Shown here piece by piece: positions 10,101 to 17,756 of a stretch of DNA of 64,000 nt. The stretch is from JBJSXJ01 sp044235425 (GTDB lineage: Bacteria > Planctomycetota > Planctomycetia > Pirellulales > Pirellulaceae), in assembly GCA_044235425.1 (NCBI GenBank), contig JBIIHW010000004.1:171185-235184 (forward strand), written 5' to 3'. Below the pieces are notes generated by a model. The model saw only the letters and a list, made by a program, of their open reading frames with translations. It was not told the DNA's origin and made no database searches. How positions within the stretch are numbered: position 1 is the first letter of the stretch; each line of letters starts with the position of its first letter. Position numbers and translations under genes: made by a program.

Positions 10101-12821
10101 CTGGTCGGCATCGAGGAGCACGATTTCACCTCGAAGGTTACCAATGGCAATCTCCAGCTTGGTCTCTTGTTCTTGTGGAGGGCGAACTGCCAAGGAAAGT
10201 AACTCGTCCCCCGTCAGCGAAGTACCTAAAAGTGATTGAACGATGGATTTCGCTGGCGTGAACCGGCGCACTTCGACACGGGTGTTCAAGTCCCACGCTC
10301 GAACTGTTCCGTCGAGGCCGGCGGAGTATAGAACGTGGTGATGACGTGGATCGAAAACCAGAGCGCGGATCGTGCCCCAGATTCCTCCACCCGGCCGTTC
10401 CTTGGGTTGCTGATGACCTTCGAGTACAAAAGTCTGAGTCCATCGGTCCGTCGACCAAATTCGCACCTTAGCACCAAATAGGTCTCCACTCGCCAGCCAT
10501 TTCCCATCCGGAGATACATGCACCACGCTCGTTGGGCATCGACGTGAAGTCGTCTTGATTGGAACCAATGAGGTTTGTAGTCGATCCTGGATATCTAAAA
10601 TGATCCTCGGATTGCTGGCGGGTAGTTTTGGTAGCGTCGCTGCCCGATAGAGAACAGTGGCAGGATGAAAATCGACGGATTCCGCTTGGATGGCAAAGGA
10701 GTCCAAACGCTTTACCTCGGCGGTATTGGCTCGCAAGATCTCAGCTTCTCTCTCCTCTGCCAATCGTCGCTCTCGCTCCTCAGCTAACTTTTCTGCGGCC
10801 AGTCGTTTTTCTCGTTCCTCTGCGGCGATTTTGTCGGCCTCGGCCGCCTGCTTGTCGGCTTCCGCCGCGAACTTTTCGGATTCCAGCTTGTCGGCTCGTA
10901 AATTGGCGGTAGTCCGTTGCTGCCAAAAAACCATGGCGATGACAAACAGTAACAAAGCAGCGGTCGCGGCGGCTAGACGCTGGCGTCGATCACGTGTGCG
11001 CTGTCGCAAAGCTCGTTGAACTAAACCGTTCAGCTCCGCCGCTCGTGGACTGTTTAATTGACTCAAGACGTGTGCTTGTGATTCGGCTAATGCCAGATCC
11101 CCCGCTTCAACCGCGAAGGAAACTAGTTTCTCGCGGGCTTGACACTCACCCTGCTGTGATCGCGTGACACCGGAAATGGTAAACCTCTCCAGATTGGATA
11201 ACGCGCCTTGCTCCGCGGCGATTACGGGTGAGTCACGACCCTCCGTCGGCTTTTCCTTCAACGACGACCACCACAGATCACCCGCCTGTCGGAACTGATC
11301 CGCGACGGCGATGAGTGAGGTTAACAATTCGGGTGTTGGACGACGCTTCTCGACTGGTACTCCTAACGCCTCATTCAATTCTTGCAAAGCACTCTCGGCG
11401 CGATGCGACTGATTCTCCGCCTCCCGATGGCTTAAGTATCGCTCCAGAGCTTCGGCGAAATATCCTGCGTCCTGGAATCGCTCCGCGGGATCTCGCGCCA
11501 TTGCCTTCAGAGTGATGGCCTTTAGTTCCTCGGGAATATCCGCGGGCAGTTCGGGGAAGAAATGAGCTGCAGCTCGAAAACAAGCCGATCGCGGATAGGC
11601 ATCATAGGGTGGGTGCCCAGTAAGTATTTCATAGAGGATCGCACCCAGCATGAACACATCTGTTGCTGGCGTGCAGGCATGATTTCGCCCCAATGCCATC
11701 TCGGGTGCCATATAACCCGGCGGACCAATAATGAATGAATCGGGTTCGTCCTTCAAGCGACGCACGGATTCGTGCAACTTAGACTGGTCTCCTACTTGAA
11801 CCGCGAGTCCCCAGTCCACCAAGTAGACTTCGCGATACTCACCAACCAATACATTTTGAGGTTTAATGTCGCGGTGGACCAAACTACACTCGCGATGTGC
11901 GTATTCCGCCGCCCGGCTCACGGTAAGCAAAATATCAAGATTGCGTGCTCGCATGCCCCGCTCGTGTATGGTCGTGGACCAATCAGGAGCGCGAATCAGT
12001 TTTTCTAAGAGCAAGGTGGGTTTTCCGTCTTGATCACCAAGCAAGATGATGGGGGGAATGTTTTGGTGATCCAGTCCAGCTTGCGCTCGCCCCTCGCTAA
12101 CAAAGTTTCGCACGTTGCGCTCCGATACACGCATCAATTGCTTGACCGCGACCGCGCGCCCCGTGCTCGTCTGTATTCCCTGATAAACCCTTTTGAAAGC
12201 TCCTTCTCCAATGGTTTCGCCCACAATTCGACAGGAATCTGTCAGTGCGATGGTGAGGTCGTTGGGGAGTGGCGACTGGGGTTCTACCGACCGTTCCTCC
12301 GGATGGTCCTGATTTACGAGCAGAGCGCGCTCACCCGTCGTCTGGGCGCGAGCTGATTTCGACACACTGCTGGCCCATGTGCGCAACTGCTCCGGCTTAA
12401 ACAGCTTCAACAGATCAAAGATCGCTCGCAGATTCGATTCAAACTGGGGGTAGTTCTGAACATAATACGACTCATCAGGATTGTCCCAATTGATGATCTC
12501 CAATAGTAGGAGTTCTAGCAGCAACGCCCCATCGCCATCCAACTCCGGAAACGCTCGCCGGTAAATCTTGGCTGGCCGCGGTTCGGGGGCCGCGCCTGTC
12601 GGCGACACCTCGCCCGCGTGAAAGGCATCCCAGGCGAGGTCATAGTTGAGCACGACGAGTTGTCGCAAAAGCGGTAGGCCTAATCGCTGGTGCGCGTGGA
12701 AGACCTCTCGAACATCCGGAGGGGTCTGTCCGCCCTCCCATGCTTGCTCAAAACCAGCGAGTATTCGACGAATCTCATCGTCCAGCGAATACGATGGTGT
12801 GATACCGTCATTTGTAGACAT
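7149..12821 (-). CDS. Ser/Thr protein kinase with transmembrane helix and WD40 propeller(s)
   Basis: 1890 residues. An N-terminal helical domain (about 1-150) precedes a PknB-type kinase domain (about 197-465). Visible kinase motifs are the glycine loop GEGAFKRV (205-212), VAVK Lys227, alphaC Glu243, HRDIKPQN (316-323), DWG (336-338, replacing DFG, frequent in planctomycete kinases), and GPPGYMAPE in the activation segment, so it should be catalytically competent. A helical linker leads to a membrane helix (about 616-633), a charged Ala/Glu/Lys-rich coiled coil (about 640-700), then over 1100 residues of WD40-type repeats (recurring SPDG, LATASLDGTAKVW, IRVWD), enough for two propellers. It follows the ECF sigma gene by 113 bases. 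Sigma-linked kinases of this type are known in planctomycetes; here it probably controls the sigma factor or the vWA/tubulin products downstream. The start is preceded by GGGAAGG at a long spacing. Confidence 0.9.
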   Translation of the reverse strand: MSTNDGITPSYSLDDEIRRILAGFEQAWEGGQTPPDVREVFHAHQRLGLPLLRQLVVLNYDLAWDAFHAGEVSPTGAAPEPRPAKIYRRAFPELDGDGALLLELLLLEIINWDNPDESYYVQNYPQFESNLRAIFDLLKLFKPEQLRTWASSVSKSARAQTTGERALLVNQDHPEERSVEPQSPLPNDLTIALTDSCRIVGETIGEGAFKRVYQGIQTSTGRAVAVKQLMRVSERNVRNFVSEGRAQAGLDHQNIPPIILLGDQDGKPTLLLEKLIRAPDWSTTIHERGMRARNLDILLTVSRAAEYAHRECSLVHRDIKPQNVLVGEYREVYLVDWGLAVQVGDQSKLHESVRRLKDEPDSFIIGPPGYMAPEMALGRNHACTPATDVFMLGAILYEILTGHPPYDAYPRSACFRAAAHFFPELPADIPEELKAITLKAMARDPAERFQDAGYFAEALERYLSHREAENQSHRAESALQELNEALGVPVEKRRPTPELLTSLIAVADQFRQAGDLWWSSLKEKPTEGRDSPVIAAEQGALSNLERFTISGVTRSQQGECQAREKLVSFAVEAGDLALAESQAHVLSQLNSPRAAELNGLVQRALRQRTRDRRQRLAAATAALLLFVIAMVFWQQRTTANLRADKLESEKFAAEADKQAAEADKIAAEEREKRLAAEKLAEERERRLAEEREAEILRANTAEVKRLDSFAIQAESVDFHPATVLYRAATLPKLPASNPRIILDIQDRLQTSLVPIKTTSRRCPTSVVHVSPDGKWLASGDLFGAKVRIWSTDRWTQTFVLEGHQQPKERPGGGIWGTIRALVFDPRHHHVLYSAGLDGTVRAWDLNTRVEVRRFTPAKSIVQSLLGTSLTGDELLSLAVRPPQEQETKLEIAIGNLRGEIVLLDADQLTPIKKVKAHKKQVNALSYALDGSRLATASLDGTAKVWTKDLEEVTTISHPEKGANGKSPELLNIAFSPDGKHLAACGDAVTIPLWETTTWSIVHSLAGHPKSEDGYNKIYDLLWISDHHLISAASDGVIRRWNPDTGEAFGELRGHTPNMFGRRGVLSVTEATRDQLVSVGRDCAIRVWDLATNRLLHSLEGTDLEENPKTTFRAPMHVAYAAKTDQLFAVSSSLYSYVHRWDPKTLREIPGTYQFPELQDGAESDPQGLAISPDGSQFVVSFLTGQLGFWKTDQEQPAKLIKAHTIRQAPDAAPPFRALSVAYSPDGTQVASLANDGMLRLWDANSHELIREWALTDAEFPVGSSLSPAELSKLSEEQRKMFAERDQLSQTDFGLLFIGDNRLLTAGRDNLVRCWNTDPGEIVQRIDLGSEIESLAFDSSSNLLAIGGKTGDVWIGDISDLKKVRFRTFLSLKPLMVASRFGRAPRLEVQRRDFGGSLQNTWAAHVHSLAFSPGGTLLAVTLGDGSLALIDISTGGAEILGRAIGHTNPREFYQSVRAMFSPEGRLLTIGDDRIIREWDFNYWKVGRTELTQSANLAGGYKVVAAADGKEWIYAAGGSLARWSNTEATEPTTWAPAPQDLISSIAVIPSSDDLLIGTNGGQAIRFDRTKNSPVFSFPPDEDASNDISERRVAVSSDGRMAALSRRSGAVEIWNLADRIQVCTIPAPRTHADYKLIEAIAFHPHGSQLAVTDIAGTIRVWDLTKPEITPLIFEAVGPQQAMGLKYLPDGSRLVTAGMTQNSESIVVWETKSFRKVRSLDSHRPVRSFIRSTSSGIANSLGSGLATVKDIDISSDGQWLASCGTDATVRIWRLAIDAANPEQDRYEPFAVLSTLDLERITRPLSLQKDDTRTGVRQSTWASSVAFQSDNRKLAVSSEQGPVVVFDFEVIKREFSKSPQEILDDASQQLGVELADDRLKTRDPLFLESSIDTKE

Positions 12822-12934
12822 TGTTTTATGCCCTTCCCGCAGATTGTGTCATGGCCAATGAGTAGCAATGTTAACAACTGGGCCAATCTCGATCTATTCA
12901 TCCATGAGCTATTTATTGGCTACCTCCTTATTTA

Positions 12935-13642
12935 TCACGGCTTCTCACTTAACCATTTTTCAAACTGTTGTAGCTTGGGCCGCAAGTCCTCGATGTTCCG
13001 TTTCATCCGCATGCGCGCGGCATCCGCCGTAATACCCAGTTCTTGACCAATGCTCTGCCACGATAATTCCTCGAAAAAACGTAGCCGAAACAGCTCCCAA
13101 TCATCCGGGCTGCCAAGGTATTTTCTGATTACGCTGCAGAGTTCATTGAGTGATTGGATTTTTTCCGCAAGGATCATGTCGTCGATAGGCTGTGCGTCAT
13201 GGCTAGAGGTGTTACCAGTTCTCAAATCATCTTCCGCGGTGAGGTCCCATGCTGCGGAGCCGGTTTCGTCATCGCGTGTTGACATGTTCAGTGACAGGTT
13301 TCGCGTTTGATCGCGCAGCAAGCCATGAAGGTAATCATGTTTGTCGCTGATTACATGCTTCGTCATGGTGCTCAGGAGCGACTTGAACTGCCCTTCTGTT
13401 TCTAGTTTCAATTTGCCGGCTCGAACGCGGCCGATGACACGCCGCATCACCGTGCTGGTTATGTCGTTGGTGTCGAATAATCGTCGCACATCGTTGGTTA
13501 ACTTGCTGCGAGCCATTCGGGCGAGTGAAGGTACCATTCTCGCTAAAAATGCTTCTTCGGCTTCGGTAGGTGGATTCACTCGATTGCTTTGATAACGCTC
13601 CTTGAACTCACGAAACACAGTGCTATCGTCTGGTTGTTCCAT
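12935..13642 (-). CDS. ECF-type RNA polymerase sigma factor
   Basis: 235 residues. The N-terminal half fits sigma region 2 (ARSKLTNDVRRLFDTNDITS, about 43-62, onward), followed by a variable acidic linker, and the C-terminal half fits region 4 with a helix-turn-helix (ELSWQSIGQELGITADAARM). The start is well supported by AAGGAGG 6 bases upstream of the ATG. It is the first gene of the minus-strand block and lies directly ahead of the WD40 kinase, the arrangement of kinase-associated ECF sigma factors in planctomycetes, in which phosphorylation is thought to replace an anti-sigma factor. No anti-sigma gene is visible nearby, consistent with that. It probably directs transcription of this block or of envelope genes; the target promoter is not known. 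Confidence 0.88.
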   Translation of the reverse strand: MEQPDDSTVFREFKERYQSNRVNPPTEAEEAFLARMVPSLARMARSKLTNDVRRLFDTNDITSTVMRRVIGRVRAGKLKLETEGQFKSLLSTMTKHVISDKHDYLHGLLRDQTRNLSLNMSTRDDETGSAAWDLTAEDDLRTGNTSSHDAQPIDDMILAEKIQSLNELCSVIRKYLGSPDDWELFRLRFFEELSWQSIGQELGITADAARMRMKRNIEDLRPKLQQFEKWLSEKP

Positions 13643-13689
13643 GATAGAACCTCCTTCCTGTAAAAAATTATCGACAAAAAGATATGTGG

Positions 13690-14247
13690 TTACTCGATCA
13701 CAATCTGTCCGAGAGACTTACCGAACGCGTTGCTTTGCTTGAAGAACTGCCGGTTGAACTCTTGTTGAAATTGGTTGAATTCCTGTAGTTGATTGAACTG
13801 CTGTTGCAACTTGCGCATGTCGTTGATGGTCTTGCCCATAGCCTGAAGGTTTCGAGCTGTGTCGGCTGGTATCGGCGCGCGCCGCAATCGCAAACAGAGG
13901 TTGGTTTTGGTGGGGTCGGAAGAGTCGCGTAGGACTCGATATTGCAGCTCATCACGATTCAGTTCTGTCAATTGCGCCTGTTCAGTGCCAGGTTTCAATA
14001 ACCAATTGATGCGCAGCGCACCATCCTGAAGTGAATAATCCCCGAGATTACCCCAATCTGGTCCATTGTTAATTTGGACATTGTAATGAATGTGTCCATT
14101 ATGGGGGTCAAACACCAAGCTCAAGGTTCCAGAGCGACCATCCGTGGTTTGGATCTGTCCGGTAAACAACTCGAGTGGGCGCTCGGCAAAGGCTATGGAC
14201 GGCACCAAGATCGTCATCAGACCAAATATCAACGCAACGCTGCGCAT
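13690..14247 (-). CDS. Secreted protein of unknown function
   Basis: 185 residues with a clear signal peptide (MRSVALIFGLMTILVPSIAFA). The middle is a predicted beta-rich domain (LELFTGQIQTTDGRSGTLSL onward), and the last ~50 residues form a Gln/Phe/Asn-rich amphipathic helix (QQQFNQLQEFNQFQQEF), probably a coiled coil. A good ribosome site (AGGAGG, about 10 bases upstream) supports the ATG. The gene lies 47 bases upstream of the sigma factor on the same strand and may be co-transcribed with it. I do not recognise the family. Confidence 0.75.
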   Translation of the reverse strand: MRSVALIFGLMTILVPSIAFAERPLELFTGQIQTTDGRSGTLSLVFDPHNGHIHYNVQINNGPDWGNLGDYSLQDGALRINWLLKPGTEQAQLTELNRDELQYRVLRDSSDPTKTNLCLRLRRAPIPADTARNLQAMGKTINDMRKLQQQFNQLQEFNQFQQEFNRQFFKQSNAFGKSLGQIVIE

Positions 14248-14629
14248 GGGGGAAGTCCTCCTGAGAGTAAAAGTTACTGCTAGTCTCCATGCTCAAAAGC
14301 GGAAGGTGGCTGGGAGCCGAACAGGTTTCCGTGAATGATGACCGATAAAAAGTTGCTTCCTCGTTTCCGTCGTGTTGCGAAGTCATCGGCCGTAAGTTTC
14401 TGCCCCGTAGGCAGTTATTCACGGACTAGACGTCATCTGTATTGGCGGTTGAACTCCCCACCAAAAAAAACACGGGCGGCCCAAAAAACATCTAAATCCA
14501 ATCAAGCTTGTTCGCCGGCGGGCTCGAAGCCGTTTCTGAGAGGGAGTGATTTCCAAGTGCGTCGGTCGATGTACGCACCGTCGGCCAATGCCAGCAACGT
14601 AGTGCGGCAGGAATACCAAGGAGAGTTCT
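14248..14629. promoter_or_regulatory. Divergent intergenic region
   Basis: 382 bases between two divergent secreted-protein genes. It must hold promoters for both directions, including the likely upstream promoter of the sigma/kinase block, and carries A-rich runs near 14460-14490. No specific promoter or operator could be identified by eye. Confidence 0.45.
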
Positions 14630-15091
14630 ATGAACAAGTACTGTCTGATTGTCATTCTGATGCTAGCCGCTTCCTTCACCGAGGTAATGGCGAAAGATCC
14701 TGTAGCGGCCTATCGAAACTCCCTAACTTCAGAAGCAACGTCCAATACACGCCAACAAAAAAAGTCAGCTAATATTCATTTCCTCGATTCCGACGTGAAT
14801 GCCATCGCTGATCGATTCAGTCACGCTAATCAACAGTTGATTGGTGCGACCACCATGGATGAACTGATTAAGAACGCCTGGCAACTTGATCGAATGACCG
14901 AGCACGTCAACGCCGTGAGGAAAATCGAACGGGCCGTCAGCGTTCAGGAAAAAGCAGATGTCACCAAGCTTCGGCGACAGATGGAATCGCTGCTCGATCA
15001 GCGGATTCGTCAACATAATTCACAAACAAAGCACGTGATCTGGATGAACGACTTGAACAATGCACTCGAGATCCTCGATGCGTTCAAATGA
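14630..15091 (+). CDS. Small secreted helical protein of unknown function
   Basis: 153 residues. The start has AAGGAG 7 bases upstream. A signal peptide (MNKYCLIVILMLAASFTEVMA) is followed by a wholly helical, charged mature part with coiled-coil character and no cysteines. It is divergent from the 13690-14247 secreted protein. No family was recognised; the ribosome site, the export signal and sensible codon use make it a likely real gene. Confidence 0.7.
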   Translation: MNKYCLIVILMLAASFTEVMAKDPVAAYRNSLTSEATSNTRQQKKSANIHFLDSDVNAIADRFSHANQQLIGATTMDELIKNAWQLDRMTEHVNAVRKIERAVSVQEKADVTKLRRQMESLLDQRIRQHNSQTKHVIWMNDLNNALEILDAFK

Positions 15092-16189
15092 TTCCTGGAT
15101 TGGCAGCGCTCCAGGGGTAATCCTGTGGCTACAGCCGCACACTACGGCTCAAGCGAGAACGCTCCACGGGACACTCGGACGGCGCCTGTCCCTCAAGTCG
15201 ACGCGCGGACGAGTCGGATGAGCCGTAAAGTTCTGTCGCGACGAAGTTAGCTGCCATACCAGCGTGGATGAATACAATCCAGGAAGACCGATTGGCTGGC
15301 GGTGTAACTAGCTTCGTGATCCGCCGTCGCATGCGTTGGAGTTGTTGGGCGAGGGCGGGGCGCAACGCATGGCTGCCCCCGCCTTGTTTGGGGGGCGTGG
15401 TTGCTCCCAGCTCGATCCGACCCCAAGTGTCTGCGGGGCACCGTTCACCAACATCATGCCCTGATAATGCAGCCGATGAAGGTTGTCGGGCTTGTTGAAG
15501 GAGGGAGCCGGGATAAGTGCGGGGAAGGATGAGCGCTTGACTAAGGACCGCGCGGGGCTGACGGCGCGACGAGGCCATCGCGCAGCGTGTCGCGCAGAGT
15601 TCGAGATTGGATTGAAGCTTGGCTGATTAATGACTGTGGACAGCTCAGGAATGACCAGTGCTACTTACCGCCCGCGCGGCGGCGGGCTCGGGCGCTGTGA
15701 CGCCCGTCAAGGGCGTCGCGCGCTCTTCGATGCGATATATGCCCACCGCACCAGGGTGACTTAGTGCCCAGTGATGAGGTAGTAACGATTCATAGTCGGT
15801 ACAGCCATCTAAGATTTTAGGTCTTCAGCGGAATTTGTGGATCCTTTTGGGGGCTCTGCCCCTAAACCCCCGTGGGTTATCGCATACGTGCTGAAAGCAA
15901 GGCTGGGAGTGAGAAGGGAAGGCAAGTGAGGCGGCTATCGCAGCTGCCCCGCCTTGCTTCTAACCCCTGGGGCGACGCTCGTGTTGCTTCCCAGGAGAGC
16001 TCTATTCTTCGCCCAGGCCGAATGAATTTTTTGCCGCTCGTAGCGAACAGCTGAATGAGGGAATGCATCCCGAGGAGTTTCCGTTCATGTTTGGTTTACC
16101 ACAACCGACATGCGGAGCCTCTCGAGATGCAACTACAGACGATCCTGGTCGATGCTCCTCGCCGCGTAAATTCTCACCGGCGCGGCAGC
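15092..16189. other. Gene-poor region with GC-rich palindromes next to the IS relic
   Basis: About 1.1 kb without a supportable gene. Open frames here lack ribosome sites and domains. The stretch holds GC-rich inverted repeats, for example around 15660-15720, GGGGCTCTGCCCC near 15849, and a longer imperfect hairpin near 15925-15962 (arms GCAAGTGAGGCGG and CCCCGCCTTGC). Since it leads into a decayed transposase, part of it is probably the remains of the same or another mobile element. The element ends could not be fixed. Confidence 0.5.
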
Positions 16190-16497
16190 TGTGGGTGGAC
16201 CGGGATCGAACCGAGCAGACGTTGCAGTCCTTCTTCGACACGCTGGGCTAGGCCGTGTTGCCGGGCTTGAAGTACGTCTACAGCGACATGTGGAAAAGCT
16301 ACCTCAAGGTCATCTGCTGCGCGAGGACTTCCAACGTTTCTGGGAATATCACAGCCCCGCCCGGGAAGGCAAGTTTTTGGACGATTGGATCCGTTGGAAC
16401 CTACGTAATCACTTGGAACCTACAAGGAATCGAAACCGCTTTATATCACAACCTGGGGCAACTTCCGGAAGCAAAATTCACCCACGAATTTTGCTGA
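16190..16497 (+). pseudogene. Decayed ISL3-family transposase fragment
   Basis: Pieces of one protein appear in two frames. Frame one reads RTEQTLQSFFDTLG, an in-frame TAG at 16249-16251, then LPGLKYVYSDMWKSYLKVI. A shifted frame continues LLREDFQRFWEYHSPAREG and KFLDDWIRWNLRNHLEP. The first frame then resumes with GIETALYHNLGQLPEAKF and ends THEFC plus TGA at 16495-16497. These blocks match, from memory, the conserved segments of ISL3 transposases (SDMWxxYxK, LxxFWxYxSPAxAxxFL, EIALYHxLGxLPEP). Between HLEP and GIETALYH a large part of the usual protein is missing, so there is a premature stop, frameshifts and an internal deletion. The N-terminal zinc-finger half is also gone. The element must be dead. 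Confidence 0.75.
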
Positions 16498-16534
16498 CGA
16501 GGCATTTTTTAATCACTACATTTTTATTACGACG

Positions 16535-17677
16535 TTAGCGGCCACGCTTACGATCCTCGACGGGTTCTTGCTTATCCCATTTCGTAGCCAATTCCTCGGC
16601 GGTCGGCTGACGCAGTGGACGGACCACTCGAAAACCCACATGCAGTGCGTCGGTCAGATACCAGATGCTCTTGGGAACTTGCGGGTCTTGCTGTTTCCAA
16701 TCGGCAATGGATTGATCTCGAGCGGCGCTGCGAAGTTGAGCGGCATCGGCATCCCAGCTGCCTCCACGAACCACTCGCCCCCACTCCGTCTTGGGAATGG
16801 CAAGCGGATTTTTAGCCATCATTCCCGACCAGGCGCTATAGTCCTTGGCATGTTGATCCAAGACCCACTCCGCGACATTGCCATGCATGTCGTGTAAACC
16901 CCAGGGATTCGGTTTCTTTTTGCCCACCGGGTGATACTTGTCGTTACTGTTGCCACTGTGCCAGGCGAATTCGTCTAGTTGCGCTTCGTCATCGCCAAAG
17001 GAGTAGGCCGTCTTCGTACCGGCTCGACATGCATATTCCCATTCCGCTTCCGTCGGCAACCGGTAATAGCGTCCCGTTTTCTGCGTAAGCCACTGACAAT
17101 AGGTGCGTGCGGCCAGTTGCGTCATGCAGATGGCTGGATGGCCTTTTTTGCCCATGCCGAACGTCATGTCGGTATAAGGGGCGGTGGGCTGGGTGAGCTG
17201 ATATTCGTCCGCCGCCTGGTCACGGGCGTTTGGGGGAGCGCCCGCAATCTTGCGGCGCTGAATATCGAGATCGAACATCCAGACTTCGTAGGCGTCCCAG
17301 GTGAGTTCTAACTTAGCCATCCAAAACGGCTCGATCTCGACCTCATGCATGGGCCCCTCGTCCGAATTCCGACCCGACTCGCCGTCCGGGCTGCCCATTT
17401 GAAACTTGCCGCCCTTGATCGGCACCATTTCAATCTTGTTGTCGGTGTGCTCGAGCAGTTCCACATACGGCTTCATGGACGACTCATCCTGAGCGTCGGC
17501 GTCCATGACCACGAGTGGCGGCACTTTTGCCGGTTCCGCAGCTGTGACCAGGGTGGCGGCCGCAACAAGGCAGCAGGCCGTTGACACCTGGCAGAACGCT
17601 CGCAGGGACTGCCGACCGACGGCCGTGATCCCGGTGAATACTTGCCAATGACCCCCTAGGCAACGTACGTTGAACAT
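16535..17677 (-). CDS. Exported SUMF1 (FGE-sulfatase) domain protein
   Basis: 380 residues from the ATG at 17677, chosen because GAGGAAG lies 7 bases upstream and a long hydrophobic export signal (CQVSTACCLVAAATLVTAA) follows. The SUMF1 fold is shown by MVPIKGGKFQMGS, LPTEAEWEYACRAGT, NPWGLHDMHGNVAEWV, VVRGGSWDADAAQLRSAARD and the terminal VGFRVVRP. True formylglycine-generating enzymes carry paired cysteines just after RGGS; here those positions are Asp/Ala/Gln, so sulfatase-activating chemistry is unlikely despite a sulfatase at 56707. It is more probably a binding or scaffold version. Its 5' end lies 79 bases from the divergent apbE-like gene. Confidence 0.85.
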   Translation of the reverse strand: MFNVRCLGGHWQVFTGITAVGRQSLRAFCQVSTACCLVAAATLVTAAEPAKVPPLVVMDADAQDESSMKPYVELLEHTDNKIEMVPIKGGKFQMGSPDGESGRNSDEGPMHEVEIEPFWMAKLELTWDAYEVWMFDLDIQRRKIAGAPPNARDQAADEYQLTQPTAPYTDMTFGMGKKGHPAICMTQLAARTYCQWLTQKTGRYYRLPTEAEWEYACRAGTKTAYSFGDDEAQLDEFAWHSGNSNDKYHPVGKKKPNPWGLHDMHGNVAEWVLDQHAKDYSAWSGMMAKNPLAIPKTEWGRVVRGGSWDADAAQLRSAARDQSIADWKQQDPQVPKSIWYLTDALHVGFRVVRPLRQPTAEELATKWDKQEPVEDRKRGR

Positions 17678-17756
17678 CGTCATTCTTCCTCGCATAACCT
17701 CGGTCTGCTGTTCACTCAGCCCGCCACCAGCCGACAGGCTACTCATCGAGTTCCCC

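Noticed and set aside
15129..15578. 149-codon minus-strand open frame in the gene-poor region
   Set aside because: Arg/Ser/Pro-rich translation of GC-rich DNA with no ribosome site or family likeness.
15872..16054. 60-codon plus-strand open frame near the IS relic
   Set aside because: Short, overlaps a hairpin-rich stretch, and no protein family recognised; more likely non-coding IS debris.
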